A stretch of DNA of 64,000 nt from Williamsia limnetica. GTDB lineage: Bacteria; Actinomycetota; Actinomycetes; Mycobacteriales; Mycobacteriaceae. Below, piece by piece: positions 24,982-34,122 of the stretch. Made by a program: the position numbers and the translations under genes. The notes under the pieces are model-generated. The model was not told the origin of the DNA. It saw only the letters and a list, made by a program, of their open reading frames with translations, and ran no database searches. The DNA lies in contig NZ_QJSP01000025.1 in the NCBI RefSeq assembly GCF_003217475.1, positions 1 through 64,000 of the forward strand, read 5' to 3'. Each line of letters opens with the position of its first letter. The stretch's first letter is position 1.

Positions 24982-25755
24982 TCAGGCGAGAGCCTTTTTC
25001 AGGTAGGCGATGTCGTCGGCGAGACCTTCTTCAGGGGTCTCGAGGATCACCGGCGCACCGGCGGCCTTGATCACGGCAACCAGAACCTCGGGATCGATGA
25101 GTCCCTTTTCGAGGTTGTCGTGCCGGTCGCGTCCCGAGTCGAACTCGTCGCGCGAGTTGTTCAGGTGGACCAGATCGATGCGGCCGGTGATGGCCTTGAC
25201 CCGCTCGGCGATGTCGACGAGATCTTCACCGCCGGCCCACGCGTGGCAGGTGTCGAGACAGAACCCGGCGTTCTCGAATTCGCCGACCGCATCCCACAGC
25301 CGGGCGATGTTGTCGAGGCTGCGGGCCATGGCGTGATCGCCACCGGCGGTGTTCTCGATCAGGATCGGCACGGGGAAGCCGCCCTTCTCGTTGGCGCGCT
25401 CGAAGAGCTTGCGCCAGTTCTCGTATCCGTCCTTGGCGTCTTCGTCGTCGCGGAGGTGACCGCCATGGACGACGAGGCCGAACGCGCCGAGTTCTTTGGC
25501 GGCGAGAGCCTGGTTGATGACGGCCTGCCGGGAAGGCATCCGCAGCCTGTTGTTGAGGCTTGCGACGTTGATCCGGTACGAACTGTGGACGACCACGTCG
25601 ATCGGGGAATCGCGGATCTCCGCGGCTTTGGGATGAGGTTTCGGCTTGCCCCACTCCTGTGGATCTGTGACGAACATCTGCAACAACTCGGCGCCGAGTT
25701 CCTCGGCCCTGCCGATCGGATCACTGTCTTGTCGTACGTGGGCACCAATGCGCAT
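24982..25755 (-). CDS. nfo: Endonuclease IV (AP endonuclease)
   Basis: A 257-residue TIM-barrel metal-dependent AP endonuclease that cleaves 5' to abasic sites in base excision repair. Metal-ligand signatures are VVVHSSYRINVAS, LVVHGGHLRDDED, ILIENTAGG, FCLDTCHAWAGGED, LVHLNNSRDEFDSGRDRHDNL and PVILETPEEG. The length is close to the family's usual 250-285. It starts with ATG 25755 (MRIGAHV), the usual beginning of the family. It converges on the alarmone synthetase gene across the inverted repeat. Confidence 0.95.
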   Translation of the reverse strand: MRIGAHVRQDSDPIGRAEELGAELLQMFVTDPQEWGKPKPHPKAAEIRDSPIDVVVHSSYRINVASLNNRLRMPSRQAVINQALAAKELGAFGLVVHGGHLRDDEDAKDGYENWRKLFERANEKGGFPVPILIENTAGGDHAMARSLDNIARLWDAVGEFENAGFCLDTCHAWAGGEDLVDIAERVKAITGRIDLVHLNNSRDEFDSGRDRHDNLEKGLIDPEVLVAVIKAAGAPVILETPEEGLADDIAYLKKALA

Positions 25756-25906
25756 GTCACCAGCTTAGGACGTACTCACCCGGCCATTTGCCACACGGTG
25801 TTGTCAATTACCCTCACGGCGGCTCATTTATCGGGGTTCCTCAGGTAAATCTTGCCCGGTGAGCGCACAGTGGAGGCGTAACTGTCCCGGGGAGAAGGTG
25901 GTCTTA

Positions 25907-27307
25907 ATGGAACGCTTGAGTGGGCTCGACGCATCGTTTCTCTACTTGGAGACGCGATCGCAGTTGATGCACATCGTAGGTCTGATCGAGCTCGACCCGA
26001 CCACCGTCGAAGGCGGTTATTCGTTCGAGAAGATGCGAGACGAACTCTCGCGACGGATCGGGGCGCTGCCCACCTTTCGGCGCAAGGTGCGCGACTCGAT
26101 CGTCAATCTCGATCATCCGGTCTGGGTGGAGGACCGGAAGTTCGACATCGAACGCCACGTGCATCGGGTCGCAGTGCCTGCGCCCGGTGGCCAGCACGAA
26201 CTGGCCGAATTCTGCGCGCACATCGCGGGGGTGCCGCTCGACCGCAGCAAGCCGCTGTGGGAGATGTGGGTGATCGAAGGGCTCGCCGACGGCAAGATCG
26301 CGGTCTTGCTCCGCATGCACCATGCCGGGGTGGACGGCGTGACGGCATCGGATCTGCTCGCCCAGCTGTGCACACTCACACCTGAGCCACCCGAGCTCGA
26401 CAAGGAGGTCCTGTCGCATACGGCCGGCGATGCGTCTTTCGCCGGACTCGCTCTCGATGGTGCCTGGCAGGTGGCCCGCCGGCCCCTCAGTTTCGTCCGG
26501 CTGTTGCCGAAGACCGCTCAGCTCCCGTTCGACTGGGTCTCCAGAGCGCTGCGCAATGAGGCGATGCCTGCGCCGTTCCGCGCACCCCGGACCTCGTTCA
26601 ACAAATCGATCACCGCGCACCGCAGCATCGCGTACACGCAGGTCTCGTTGTCCGATCTCAAGCGCATCAAAGATCACTTCGACGTGAAGCTCAACGACGT
26701 GGTGCTCAGTGTGTGCTCGGGCGCGCTGCGAGATTATCTCGACAACAACGACGAACTGCCCGATCAGCCGCTCGTCGCGATGGTCCCGGTGTCGGTGCAC
26801 GGCGACAACGACGACGACCTCGTCACGCAGGGCACGAACAAGGTGACCGGCATGTTCACCAATCTGCCCGTCGAGATCGCTGACCCGGTCGAGCGGATCA
26901 AGACCATCGGTTCGCAGGTCCGCACCGCGAAGGAGCATCACGGGTCCATGGACTCGAACCTGCTCCGTGGCTGGGCCCAGTTCGTACCGCCCGCGACCCT
27001 GGGCATGGCGATGAAGCTGTATTCGTCGCAAGAACTGGCCGAACGGCATCCGGTCATCTACAACCTGGTGATCTCGAACGTGCCGGGTCCGGACTTCCCG
27101 CTGTATTACCTGGGCGCCAAGATCGAGGCGATGTATCCGCTGGGGCCGGTCTTCCACGGGGCAGGCATGAACATCACCGTGTTCTCCCAGAACGGTTTGC
27201 TCAACATCGGCGTCATCGCATGCAAGGAACTGGTACCCGACCCGTGGCCGATCATGAGGGCGTTCGAGGCGGAGGTGAAGTCGCTGTTAGAGGCGTGCGA
27301 TCCCTGA
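25907..27307 (+). CDS. Wax ester synthase/diacylglycerol acyltransferase (WS/DGAT)
   Basis: About 466 residues of the bacterial WS/DGAT family, which makes triacylglycerol and wax esters from acyl-CoA. The N-terminus MERLSGLDASFLYLETR is characteristic, the active-site motif is MHHAGVDG (137-144), and NDVVLSVCSGALRDYL plus SNVPGPDFPLYYLGAKI are the conserved C-terminal-domain segments. ATG 25907 is preceded by ggggagaagg; an upstream GTG-type frame from 25859 has no family similarity. Storage-lipid synthesis fits the mycolata-like setting. The gene ends inside the 3' end of the convergent hydrolase, with a 21-bp overlap. Confidence 0.95.
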   Translation: MERLSGLDASFLYLETRSQLMHIVGLIELDPTTVEGGYSFEKMRDELSRRIGALPTFRRKVRDSIVNLDHPVWVEDRKFDIERHVHRVAVPAPGGQHELAEFCAHIAGVPLDRSKPLWEMWVIEGLADGKIAVLLRMHHAGVDGVTASDLLAQLCTLTPEPPELDKEVLSHTAGDASFAGLALDGAWQVARRPLSFVRLLPKTAQLPFDWVSRALRNEAMPAPFRAPRTSFNKSITAHRSIAYTQVSLSDLKRIKDHFDVKLNDVVLSVCSGALRDYLDNNDELPDQPLVAMVPVSVHGDNDDDLVTQGTNKVTGMFTNLPVEIADPVERIKTIGSQVRTAKEHHGSMDSNLLRGWAQFVPPATLGMAMKLYSSQELAERHPVIYNLVISNVPGPDFPLYYLGAKIEAMYPLGPVFHGAGMNITVFSQNGLLNIGVIACKELVPDPWPIMRAFEAEVKSLLEACDP

Positions 27308-28222
27308 TCTGTTCGCCTCGACCTGTCTGGTGGTGTGCCGGGCGGCGTCGAGGAACTTCGGGATGAACTGATCTGCCTCGAGGACGCAGCATGCGTGGCC
27401 ACCATCGACCTCGTAGGTGGTCACGCCCGGGATGGTGTCGGTCAGGATGCGCTGTCTCCACAGCGGGATGACGCGGTCTTTGAGCGAGACCAGTACAGCG
27501 GTGGGGATGTCGATCTCGGCGAGCCAGGGCTGGGAGTCGAAGTGGCTCATGCCATCTCCGAGTGTTCCGAGACGTGAGACCGGCGTCGACAGGAATTGCC
27601 GCATCGCCCAGACGGTGTCGGGCACGGAGGTGTCGTCGAGTTTGGCGGCATTCGGTTGAATGTGCGGCGGGTGGATCAGTTTCATGACGCGGCCGATGTT
27701 CGACATGTTGGCCTGCCGTGTCGGGTCGTTGCTGCCGAAAAACGGTCCGGTGGAACACAAGATCATCGCGTCGACGCGGTCGGGGTGGCGTCGCCAAGCG
27801 AGCTGGGAGATGCCGCCGCCCATGGAGAAGCCTGCGGCGGTGAAGCTGTCGATGCCCAGCACGTCGGCGAGCGCGACGACGTCGTCGGCGCAGTCTTCGA
27901 GATCGAACGGGGCGTTGCGGATCCCGCGGCCGTGCCATCGCTGATCGAGGGTGATCACCCGGAACTCTTTGTTGAGAGCGGGGATCAATGGGTACCAGCA
28001 CAACAGCCCGTTGGTCAGGACCGAGTGCAACAGGAAAATGGCCGGCTTGTCTCTGGGGCCCGAGTCGGTGACGTATGTCGATCCGCGTCCGGGCAGATGG
28101 ACCATGTGGCCGCGGGGCAGGTCGCGGACCGGGTACGGCTCGATGAGGCGGTCGACCCGGCGCAGAACCTGATCGCGGGCCGTGGTGAGGACACTGTGCA
28201 CCGAACCGAGGCTACTGATCAC
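27287..28222 (-). CDS. Alpha/beta hydrolase
   Basis: A 311-residue alpha/beta hydrolase. The nucleophile elbow is GFSMGG (Ser), the oxyanion-side motif is LLHSVLTNGLLCWYPLIPAL, DQRWHGRG precedes the elbow, an acid is likely in SLKDRVIP, and the catalytic His in VDGGHACC. No signal peptide or membrane anchor is seen. It could be an esterase or lipase-like enzyme; the convergent overlap with the wax ester synthase gene hints at, but does not show, a lipid link. The true substrate is unknown. Confidence 0.85.
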   Translation of the reverse strand: MISSLGSVHSVLTTARDQVLRRVDRLIEPYPVRDLPRGHMVHLPGRGSTYVTDSGPRDKPAIFLLHSVLTNGLLCWYPLIPALNKEFRVITLDQRWHGRGIRNAPFDLEDCADDVVALADVLGIDSFTAAGFSMGGGISQLAWRRHPDRVDAMILCSTGPFFGSNDPTRQANMSNIGRVMKLIHPPHIQPNAAKLDDTSVPDTVWAMRQFLSTPVSRLGTLGDGMSHFDSQPWLAEIDIPTAVLVSLKDRVIPLWRQRILTDTIPGVTTYEVDGGHACCVLEADQFIPKFLDAARHTTRQVEANRSGIARL

Positions 28223-28302
28223 GCCGAATGTGCGCTCAGCGCATCCTCGCCGGAGTAAAATCAGGGGTTCGTCCGGTATTCCAGACGAACCTAGGAGTCA
28301 TC

Positions 28303-28587
28303 ATGCATTCAGGAACTGCACTGCACCTACGGAGAAGTCTCGTATGGCCCGCCGGCTGGTTGGCCTTCCTCACCACCTTGGCCGGAGCGGCCGCCACCGC
28401 GATGACGATCATCACCCTCGCAAGCGAACATTTTGTGGAGGCAGCTGTCGCGGGTGGCTGCGCGATCGGCTTGTTCGCGATCGCTGTCACGTCGTTCAAG
28501 TCGATGTCGCACATCGCGGATGCCCACACCCGCGAGGTCGAGGCCAGGCGCGACCACGCGGTCTACCGGGCGCGCTATCCGCTCTAG
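28303..28587 (+). CDS. Small membrane protein, two predicted transmembrane helices
   Basis: A 94-residue protein starting at ATG 28303 with a strong ctaggag Shine-Dalgarno. Two hydrophobic helices span about 18-40 and 45-66, followed by a basic/acidic cytoplasmic-type tail (HTREVEARRDHAVYRARYPL). No family recognised. It is divergent from the hydrolase gene and convergent with the thioesterase gene, so it forms its own unit. Confidence 0.7.
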   Translation: MHSGTALHLRRSLVWPAGWLAFLTTLAGAAATAMTIITLASEHFVEAAVAGGCAIGLFAIAVTSFKSMSHIADAHTREVEARRDHAVYRARYPL

Positions 28588-28600
28588 CCTCGACGCCGGG

Positions 28601-29023
28601 TCACTGGTCCGGCAGTGGGACGTTCTGGAGGCGTAGCTGCCCGCGAGCGAGTTCTTTGCCGCGCGACTCGTCGGTGATGGTGACGAGCCACAACTGCTGT
28701 GTGCGCCCTTGCTGAATCGGCTCGGCGAGTACCCGGGCCCGGGTGCCCCCTGTGCTCGACCGCAGGAAGTCGGTGCTGTTGTGCAGTCCCACCGCGAACT
28801 GGCCGCGGTCCAGGACTGCGGCGCTGGCGCCGATGCTGCCTGCGGATTCGACGATGGTGGTGTAGACGCCGCCATGGACAACGCCCCAGGGTGTCAGGTG
28901 ATCTGCGCCGAGGTCGACGTACCCGGACACCCGGGTTCCGGATTGTTCCTCGATGACGAATCCGGTGACCTGAAGGAAGGCGCTCATGTCTGTCAGTGCG
29001 ATGCTCGGTGTGTCAGCCATCAT
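28601..29023 (-). CDS. PaaI-family hotdog thioesterase
   Basis: A 140-residue hotdog-fold acyl-CoA thioesterase. VDLGADHLTPWGVVHGGVYTTIVESAGSIGAS carries the PaaI-type active-site pattern HGGV with a downstream acidic residue (ESAGS), and LHNSTDFLRSST the substrate-pocket loop. It hydrolyses a CoA thioester; the natural substrate is not predictable. It may form a unit with no close same-strand neighbour: the DUF2236 gene lies upstream after a 43-bp gap on the same strand, so read-through is possible. Confidence 0.85.
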   Translation of the reverse strand: MMADTPSIALTDMSAFLQVTGFVIEEQSGTRVSGYVDLGADHLTPWGVVHGGVYTTIVESAGSIGASAAVLDRGQFAVGLHNSTDFLRSSTGGTRARVLAEPIQQGRTQQLWLVTITDESRGKELARGQLRLQNVPLPDQ

Positions 29024-29066
29024 CTGACTTTAGGTACTAGAAGTCAGGCCTGCAAGTGGCTGTCCT

Positions 29067-30320
29067 CTAACGCCGTAGGGCGGCGGAGGCATCGAACTCC
29101 TCGGCCCGCCGACCGGACTGCCACAGGTGCCATCGCTGCCAGCGGCGCACCGACCCCTTCTGGAGGCGGTCATCGATCGCGGGTGAGAGTCGACGGGCGA
29201 CCTCGCCGACCGCAATCAGGGGTGCGCGCAGCAGCAGAAGCACCACACCCGGCCAGGGCGAGGGCAATTCGTATCGCCGGCGGTTCCACGGCAGCATGAA
29301 CAACTGGGTATAGCCGGCCTGCACGGTGAGGTGGTAGCGGGCGCGTGCCCGTGCGCGGCTGCTCATCGCTGGTTGCGGCGCGAACGCAGGTACGAAGGAC
29401 TCGACGAGTTCGGCACCCAACGGACCCGAATCGTGTGCCCGGGTGGCGTCGAACAGGTACAGCAACCGGATGCCGTCGGCGGTGGTCCGTGGATAGATGT
29501 CGTCGACACGAACCCCGACAAGGTGTCCGAGATATCGGTTGAAATGCAGCAGGGCCTCGATCTCGCGGGGCGAGGTGAGGTAGCCGATGCTGTAGAGCCC
29601 GAGTCCCGGGCCCACGCTGCCGCCGAGCAGCGTCAGCATCATCTCCGCCTGGCTGATGGGCAAACCCCAACGTGCGCTGTCCCATTCGTCATGTCGAGCT
29701 ACGCGGGCGCGCACGGACACGTGCATCACGCGGACCTTGAGTGAGATGTCCCGGGCAGGTGAGCCCGGGGTCAGTATCGCTCCGGGCTTGCAGACCTCGA
29801 GCCACCAACGGCTCGTTTCGAGGTATCTGTTCAACGCGCTGGCCCCGGCATAGCCGCCGGCCAGGGATAGCGGAACAGCCAGTGACCCCTCGGTATACGT
29901 GTCCATCGTGCCGGCGTTGCCAACCGACCCCAGTGCGTAGCCCCATCGCCGCCAACATGCTGCGCCCTGCTCGACCAGATCCGGGTCGACCCATTCCGGG
30001 ATCGCCTCGAACTCGTCGAACAGTGCCCGCATCTCGGGCGGGGCGTTGTCGATGGTGTCGATCCCGTTGTGCAGCGCGGAGTCGAGGAGTTCACGCGCCG
30101 CGGCCGCACCCATCGGGCCGTGGTAGGTCGCCGCGACGAAGCGTTCGGCGACCGGGTCGCCCTCGCTCAGCAATTCGCCGTACCGGGCGACGACGGAATC
30201 GTCGGGCAGGAGGTCGAAACCGGTGAGCCGTTTGATCTGTCGACGGATGCGGGCATGTGGACCGCTGTCGAGGGCGCCGATCCGGTAGCAGCTGGGCGCC
30301 TGGGACGGTGTGCCCGTCAT
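29067..30320 (-). CDS. Oxygenase MpaB/Lcp family protein (DUF2236)
   Basis: A 417-residue protein of the DUF2236 family, the heme-b fold that includes latex clearing protein (about 400 residues) and fungal MpaB. Visible family features are the N-terminal PHARIRRQI segment, HGPMGAAAARELLDSALHN, and the central helix KVRVMHVSVRARV, whose His is in the expected proximal-ligand position; polar RVDDIYPRT and the His-rich tail follow. No twin-arginine signal is obvious, unlike secreted rubber oxygenases, so it is probably intracellular. The substrate is unknown. Its start overlaps the methyltransferase stop by 4 bp, so the two are translationally coupled. Confidence 0.75.
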   Translation of the reverse strand: MTGTPSQAPSCYRIGALDSGPHARIRRQIKRLTGFDLLPDDSVVARYGELLSEGDPVAERFVAATYHGPMGAAAARELLDSALHNGIDTIDNAPPEMRALFDEFEAIPEWVDPDLVEQGAACWRRWGYALGSVGNAGTMDTYTEGSLAVPLSLAGGYAGASALNRYLETSRWWLEVCKPGAILTPGSPARDISLKVRVMHVSVRARVARHDEWDSARWGLPISQAEMMLTLLGGSVGPGLGLYSIGYLTSPREIEALLHFNRYLGHLVGVRVDDIYPRTTADGIRLLYLFDATRAHDSGPLGAELVESFVPAFAPQPAMSSRARARARYHLTVQAGYTQLFMLPWNRRRYELPSPWPGVVLLLLRAPLIAVGEVARRLSPAIDDRLQKGSVRRWQRWHLWQSGRRAEEFDASAALRR

Positions 30321-31462
30321 CGGTGACGGTCCACCAGGTACAGGTGTTCGGTGACGTGGGCACTTCGCCCCCGCAGGTTGCGGCTACCGCGGAAGGTGTT
30401 GTGGCGCTGCGTGAACTCGCTGACCGTACCTACCGCGCCGAGCATGTCCCGCATTTGCGCCGGTGGGATGAAACCCTCGTCGTTGAAGGAGATCAGCAGA
30501 TAACGCGCGTCGAGATCGTTGATCAGCCGCCGCAGCAACGGTGCGGCACTGGACCGTACGTTGTAGCCCGAGCGGTTCCAGTCCTTGGGTATGCCCGAGA
30601 TGGCGCTCATCGACGTGGGTTCCCGATTCTCGGCAATCAGGTTGAGCATGAAGTAGTTGGAGCCGTATGGGTGCTGGTTGTACGGCGGATCGAGGTATGC
30701 GACGTCCACTGGGCCGACAACGTCCGGGAGCGTCGCGGCGTCGGTCTGGAGTACCTGCCGCTCGCAGTGATGACTGCTCAGTACAGGTGCGGAGAGGACG
30801 ATGGCGCCGGTGATTCGCCCTAGCGCGTCGGCGCCGCTGCCGCCGAATCGGCCGAGGCCGGTGGCGCGATCCTTGTAGAACCCCTTGAACACCCCCGAGG
30901 TGTTCGCGTGTACCGAGGCCTCGGACAGCAGTGGCCCGAGCAGCAGCGTCCGCAGTGGCTCCGGCTCGGCATGGATCAGTTCCACGTAGGCGTCGAGTCT
31001 GCGGGCGTTCTCGCAGGTGTAGAACACCCGCTCGCCCGGCTCGATGCAGGCATCATCGGCCGGTGCGTAGTGTTCGGAGATGAATCCTCTTGCCACATAT
31101 CCGGATTCGACGATGCGGTTGATCGCGGCCACCTTGGCCGCCAGTGCCGCGTGGTCGACCTCGTCGGCGTTCGTGAGGAAGCATTCGCTGATCACCCGGG
31201 CGTAACTCTCGAGGTCGTTGGTGATCACGCGGTGCGAACGCGCTTTGGCGAGTCTGGATACGACCCCGCTGCCGGAGAAGGCATCGAGGAAGACCAGCGG
31301 CCGTTCGAGCTGCTGTTGAACATGGACGAGGGCGTCGTCGATCAATCCCAGTAGCTGACGCTTGTTGCCGATGTAGGTGATCAGCTGGCTGCCGCGATAG
31401 ACGCGTTCGTCACTGCGGGTCATGGCCTCGGGCACAGATGTGACCCTATAGTTCATCTTCAC
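30317..31462 (-). CDS. Adenine-specific DNA methyltransferase, D12 class (orphan)
   Basis: A 381-residue alpha-type N6-adenine methyltransferase. It has YIGNKRQLL (30-38), the SAM motif FLDAFSGSG (58-66), and the catalytic motif DPPY at 258-261 within YLDPPYNQHPYGSNY. It transfers methyl from SAM to adenine in a specific sequence. No restriction endonuclease or specificity gene is nearby. GTG 31462 with ggagg eight bases upstream is used. A 71-residue gene precedes it by 15 bp on the same strand, and its 3' end overlaps the DUF2236 gene. Confidence 0.88.
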   Translation of the reverse strand: MKMNYRVTSVPEAMTRSDERVYRGSQLITYIGNKRQLLGLIDDALVHVQQQLERPLVFLDAFSGSGVVSRLAKARSHRVITNDLESYARVISECFLTNADEVDHAALAAKVAAINRIVESGYVARGFISEHYAPADDACIEPGERVFYTCENARRLDAYVELIHAEPEPLRTLLLGPLLSEASVHANTSGVFKGFYKDRATGLGRFGGSGADALGRITGAIVLSAPVLSSHHCERQVLQTDAATLPDVVGPVDVAYLDPPYNQHPYGSNYFMLNLIAENREPTSMSAISGIPKDWNRSGYNVRSSAAPLLRRLINDLDARYLLISFNDEGFIPPAQMRDMLGAVGTVSEFTQRHNTFRGSRNLRGRSAHVTEHLYLVDRHR

Positions 31463-31477
31463 CAGGCCGCCTCCAGG

Positions 31478-31693
31478 TCAATCATCCAGACACAGCTCGG
31501 TTTCGATCGAGATCGGCACCCCCGTCGCGATCAACAGGCGGCAGGGTGCCTCGGAATCCCGGTAGAGGTTGAGCCACTGATGCCCGCGGCTCCCGTCGGC
31601 GTACACGGCTTCGAGCGTGCGGTTCAGCCGTGCCTCGGCCTCGTTGTTGATGATGTATCGCTGGTCGCCGTATCGCAGGTACTTGTTGGGCAC
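31478..31693 (-). CDS. Small hypothetical protein upstream of the DNA methyltransferase
   Basis: GTG 31693 with a ggagg Shine-Dalgarno six bases upstream opens 71 codons (begins VPNKYLRYGDQRYIINNEAE). The longer frame upstream has no such site. No family recognised; it is soluble with several aromatic and charged residues. With 15 bp to the methyltransferase start, the two form an operon. Confidence 0.6.
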   Translation of the reverse strand: MPNKYLRYGDQRYIINNEAEARLNRTLEAVYADGSRGHQWLNLYRDSEAPCRLLIATGVPISIETELCLDD

Positions 31694-31862
31694 GGGCGCC
31701 TCCAGAGGTCGTATGGACTGCTTCCTATCAGTGTGACTCAGACCACTGCGCACGTTTGTGGCTTTCATCCGACGTGATGGTCGGTCGAACGCATAAGTTG
31801 TGAACGGGAATACTGGACGAACACAGCGCGAACAGTGGGTGACCGATGGGTACGGGGGTGGC

Positions 31863-32960
31863 ATGAGCACGCAGGAGGCCGATCGCCCCGCTGTGTCGAC
31901 ACCCGTGGTCAGCGCAGGTTGGCGCCAGCGGCCGTGGCGCAGCCGGCTCACCGACCTGACTCTCTGGCGCTGGGTCGCGATCTCGGTGTGGTTGGGCGTG
32001 GTGATCTGGCATCTCGCGGTCCTCGGCCTCGCCTTCGACCGCACCCGACTGCTGCTTCTGCTGTGCACCGGATTGGCTGCTGCATGTATCGGCAAGCGGA
32101 ACGTGTTGACCGTTGTCGTCGACTGGCTGCCGTTCGCAGCGATCCTGTTGCTCTACGACTTCACCCGCAATATCGCGCAGTGGATGGACATGCCGACCCA
32201 GTGGGCGCTGGCGATCGACTTCGATCAGGCGCTGTTCGGGGTGAACCCGACCGCGTGGTTGCAGAGTCAGCTCAAACAGGAGCAGCCGCCCTGGTGGGAG
32301 GTGATCACCAGCGTCGTCTACATGTCGTACTTCATCGTTCCGTATGCGGCGGCCGCGGTGCTGTGGCTTCGGAACCGGCACGTCTGGCGTCGTTATGCGG
32401 CCGGGTTCCTGCTCCTGACATTCTTGGCTCTGGTCGGATACACCCTGGTCCCGGCAGCGCCGCCCTGGGCGGCAGCGCAGTGCAACGCCGTGGAGGTGCA
32501 GGACCATCCGCGCCATCCGTCATGCATGGACCGTGCGCCGTACGAGGGTGGCGGGATGCTGGGCGAGGTGAATCCTCGTCACGACGGCGCGGAGCCGTAC
32601 GTGCAGCGTATTTCGGCGCGCGGGTGGGAGGTCCTCGACATCCACGCCGCGTCGAGCCTGCTGAAGCTGGGTCAGGCGAAGGCGAATCTGGTCGCCGCCA
32701 TCCCGTCCCTACATGCCGGGTTGACGATGTTCCTGGCGTTGTTCATGTGGCCCCGGGTGCGCGCTCTGGGTAAAACCCTGTTCATGGGCTACGCGCTCGC
32801 CATGGCGTTCACTCTGGTCTATACAGCCGAACACTATGTGTTCGACATCGTGTTGGGCTGGGGTCTGGCTGCGTTGGTGATCGTCGTCGTGAATGTGGTG
32901 GACCGCCGCATGCTGGCCCGCCGAATCCGACCTCATGCACCGGAGACGGTGTCCCTCTGA
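31863..32960 (+). CDS. PAP2-superfamily membrane enzyme (inositol phosphotransferase/phosphatase-like)
   Basis: About 365 residues with six or more transmembrane helices. The PAP2 active site appears as IPSLHAG (central His) and TAEHYVFDIVLGW (terminal His and Asp), the pattern of AUR1/inositolphosphotransferase-type PAP2 enzymes; the first PAP2 motif (KxxxxxxRP) is not obvious. A large polar loop with several His (AEPYVQRISARGWEVLDIH) precedes the active site. It likely transfers or removes a phosphate-linked head group of membrane lipid. ATG 31863 is chosen over the in-frame GTG 31800 because of a preceding gggggtgg. Confidence 0.8.
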   Translation: MSTQEADRPAVSTPVVSAGWRQRPWRSRLTDLTLWRWVAISVWLGVVIWHLAVLGLAFDRTRLLLLLCTGLAAACIGKRNVLTVVVDWLPFAAILLLYDFTRNIAQWMDMPTQWALAIDFDQALFGVNPTAWLQSQLKQEQPPWWEVITSVVYMSYFIVPYAAAAVLWLRNRHVWRRYAAGFLLLTFLALVGYTLVPAAPPWAAAQCNAVEVQDHPRHPSCMDRAPYEGGGMLGEVNPRHDGAEPYVQRISARGWEVLDIHAASSLLKLGQAKANLVAAIPSLHAGLTMFLALFMWPRVRALGKTLFMGYALAMAFTLVYTAEHYVFDIVLGWGLAALVIVVVNVVDRRMLARRIRPHAPETVSL

Positions 32961-32983
32961 CCGAGCTCGTCAGCAGGGACGGG

Positions 32984-34003
32984 TCAGCCGCCCTGGCTAC
33001 GTTGGCTCTCCGGGTCTCGTCGAGGGGGCAGATCGCTGGTTTCGGTGTCGACGCCGGCAGCGGCCGCCGAACGGTTCTTGGTGCCCAATCGCCAGCCACC
33101 GACCGACGGTTCGGCCTCACCGAAGTGGTCGGCGTCGACCGAGCTGTAGAGCGCAACCAGCACCGCGCCGACGACCGCACCGATGAAGCCGATGACGGCC
33201 AGCCAGGCGAGTCCGGGTTTTGCGCTGTCGTCGAGGAATACGACGCCGATGATTCCGGGGCCTGCGGTTTCTCCGACGACCAACACTGCAGTGATGCCGT
33301 TGACCTGGCCCAGTTGCAGGGCGACCGTTTGGACATAGAAACCGACGGCGCCGGCGATCGCGATGGTCCAGGCGGCCGGGTCGGTGAGCAGGGTGCCGAT
33401 GTCGAACGGGTCGACACCACGCAGGATCCGGACCGCGATGGCGATCACTCCGAAGAGCAGGCCGGCCGCTGCGCCTCCGACGATGGCGCCACGCTTGCCG
33501 AGTTTGTACACCGCCAACAGTGCCAGGGTCGCCAGCACGCAGGTGGCGCCGAGTAGACCCCAGTGGAAGCTGATCTGTTCGCCGCCGCCGCGCAGGTGTG
33601 ATGACGACATCCCCAGTGCGCACAGCGAGAAGACGACTGTGCACATCGCGACCCAGTCGCGTCCGTGCAGGCGGATGCCGAGTACCGCGGTGCCGATGAG
33701 GGCGGTGACGATCAGGTTCGCCGAGACGATGGTCTGGGACAGGAACAGGGGTAGGAAGCGGGCGGCGACAGCACCGGCACCGAAACCGATCACGACCAGG
33801 GAGGTGCCGATGATGAAGTCGGGGGTTTTGAAGGTATCGATGGTGGACGACACGGATGGGCCGCCGGCAGCCGTGAGTTGGCCGTCTTTGTGAGCGTTGC
33901 GGGCCTCGACAGCAGCTTTACGCGCGCCGAGGGCACGCAGGACCGTCGACACGCCATAGGCGACTGCCGCCGCGCTGGCGAACAAGACCCCGATCAGAAA
34001 CAC
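32984..34003 (-). CDS. DMT-superfamily transporter (EamA-like membrane protein)
   Basis: About 339 residues with nine to ten transmembrane segments, organised as two hydrophobic halves. GAVAARFLPLFLSQTIVSANLIVTALIG and GFYVQTVALQLGQVNGITAVLVVGETAGPG are the drug/metabolite transporter-like repeats. The substrate is unknown. The likely start is GTG 34003 after ggagg; the frame to 34042 lacks a ribosome site. It converges on the PAP2 gene with a short gap. Confidence 0.75.
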   Translation of the reverse strand: MFLIGVLFASAAAVAYGVSTVLRALGARKAAVEARNAHKDGQLTAAGGPSVSSTIDTFKTPDFIIGTSLVVIGFGAGAVAARFLPLFLSQTIVSANLIVTALIGTAVLGIRLHGRDWVAMCTVVFSLCALGMSSSHLRGGGEQISFHWGLLGATCVLATLALLAVYKLGKRGAIVGGAAAGLLFGVIAIAVRILRGVDPFDIGTLLTDPAAWTIAIAGAVGFYVQTVALQLGQVNGITAVLVVGETAGPGIIGVVFLDDSAKPGLAWLAVIGFIGAVVGAVLVALYSSVDADHFGEAEPSVGGWRLGTKNRSAAAAGVDTETSDLPPRRDPESQRSQGG

Positions 34004-34077
34004 CCGGACACCTCCGTCGCCGTCTTTCGACGGCCAGCACACCCCGCGCCCGTCCGAGGGGCGGTCATTAAGCTACC

Positions 34078-34122
34078 ATGCTGCAGGTGTTAGCCATTCT
34101 TCTGCTCGGTGGTGGGGCCTGA
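34078..34122 (+). CDS. Possible 14-residue leader peptide
   Basis: MLQVLAILLLGGGA, ATG 34078 to TGA 34120-34122, the last base being the A of the ATP-grasp ATG. It has no clear Shine-Dalgarno. It could be an untranslated accident or a coupled leader. Confidence 0.2.
   Translation: MLQVLAILLLGGGA

Noticed and set aside
25904-27157. Long minus-strand open frame opposite the wax ester synthase gene
   Set aside because: The plus strand encodes a clear WS/DGAT with MHHAGVDG. The antisense frame has low-complexity, high-Arg/His/Gln sequence, as shadow frames in high-GC DNA do.
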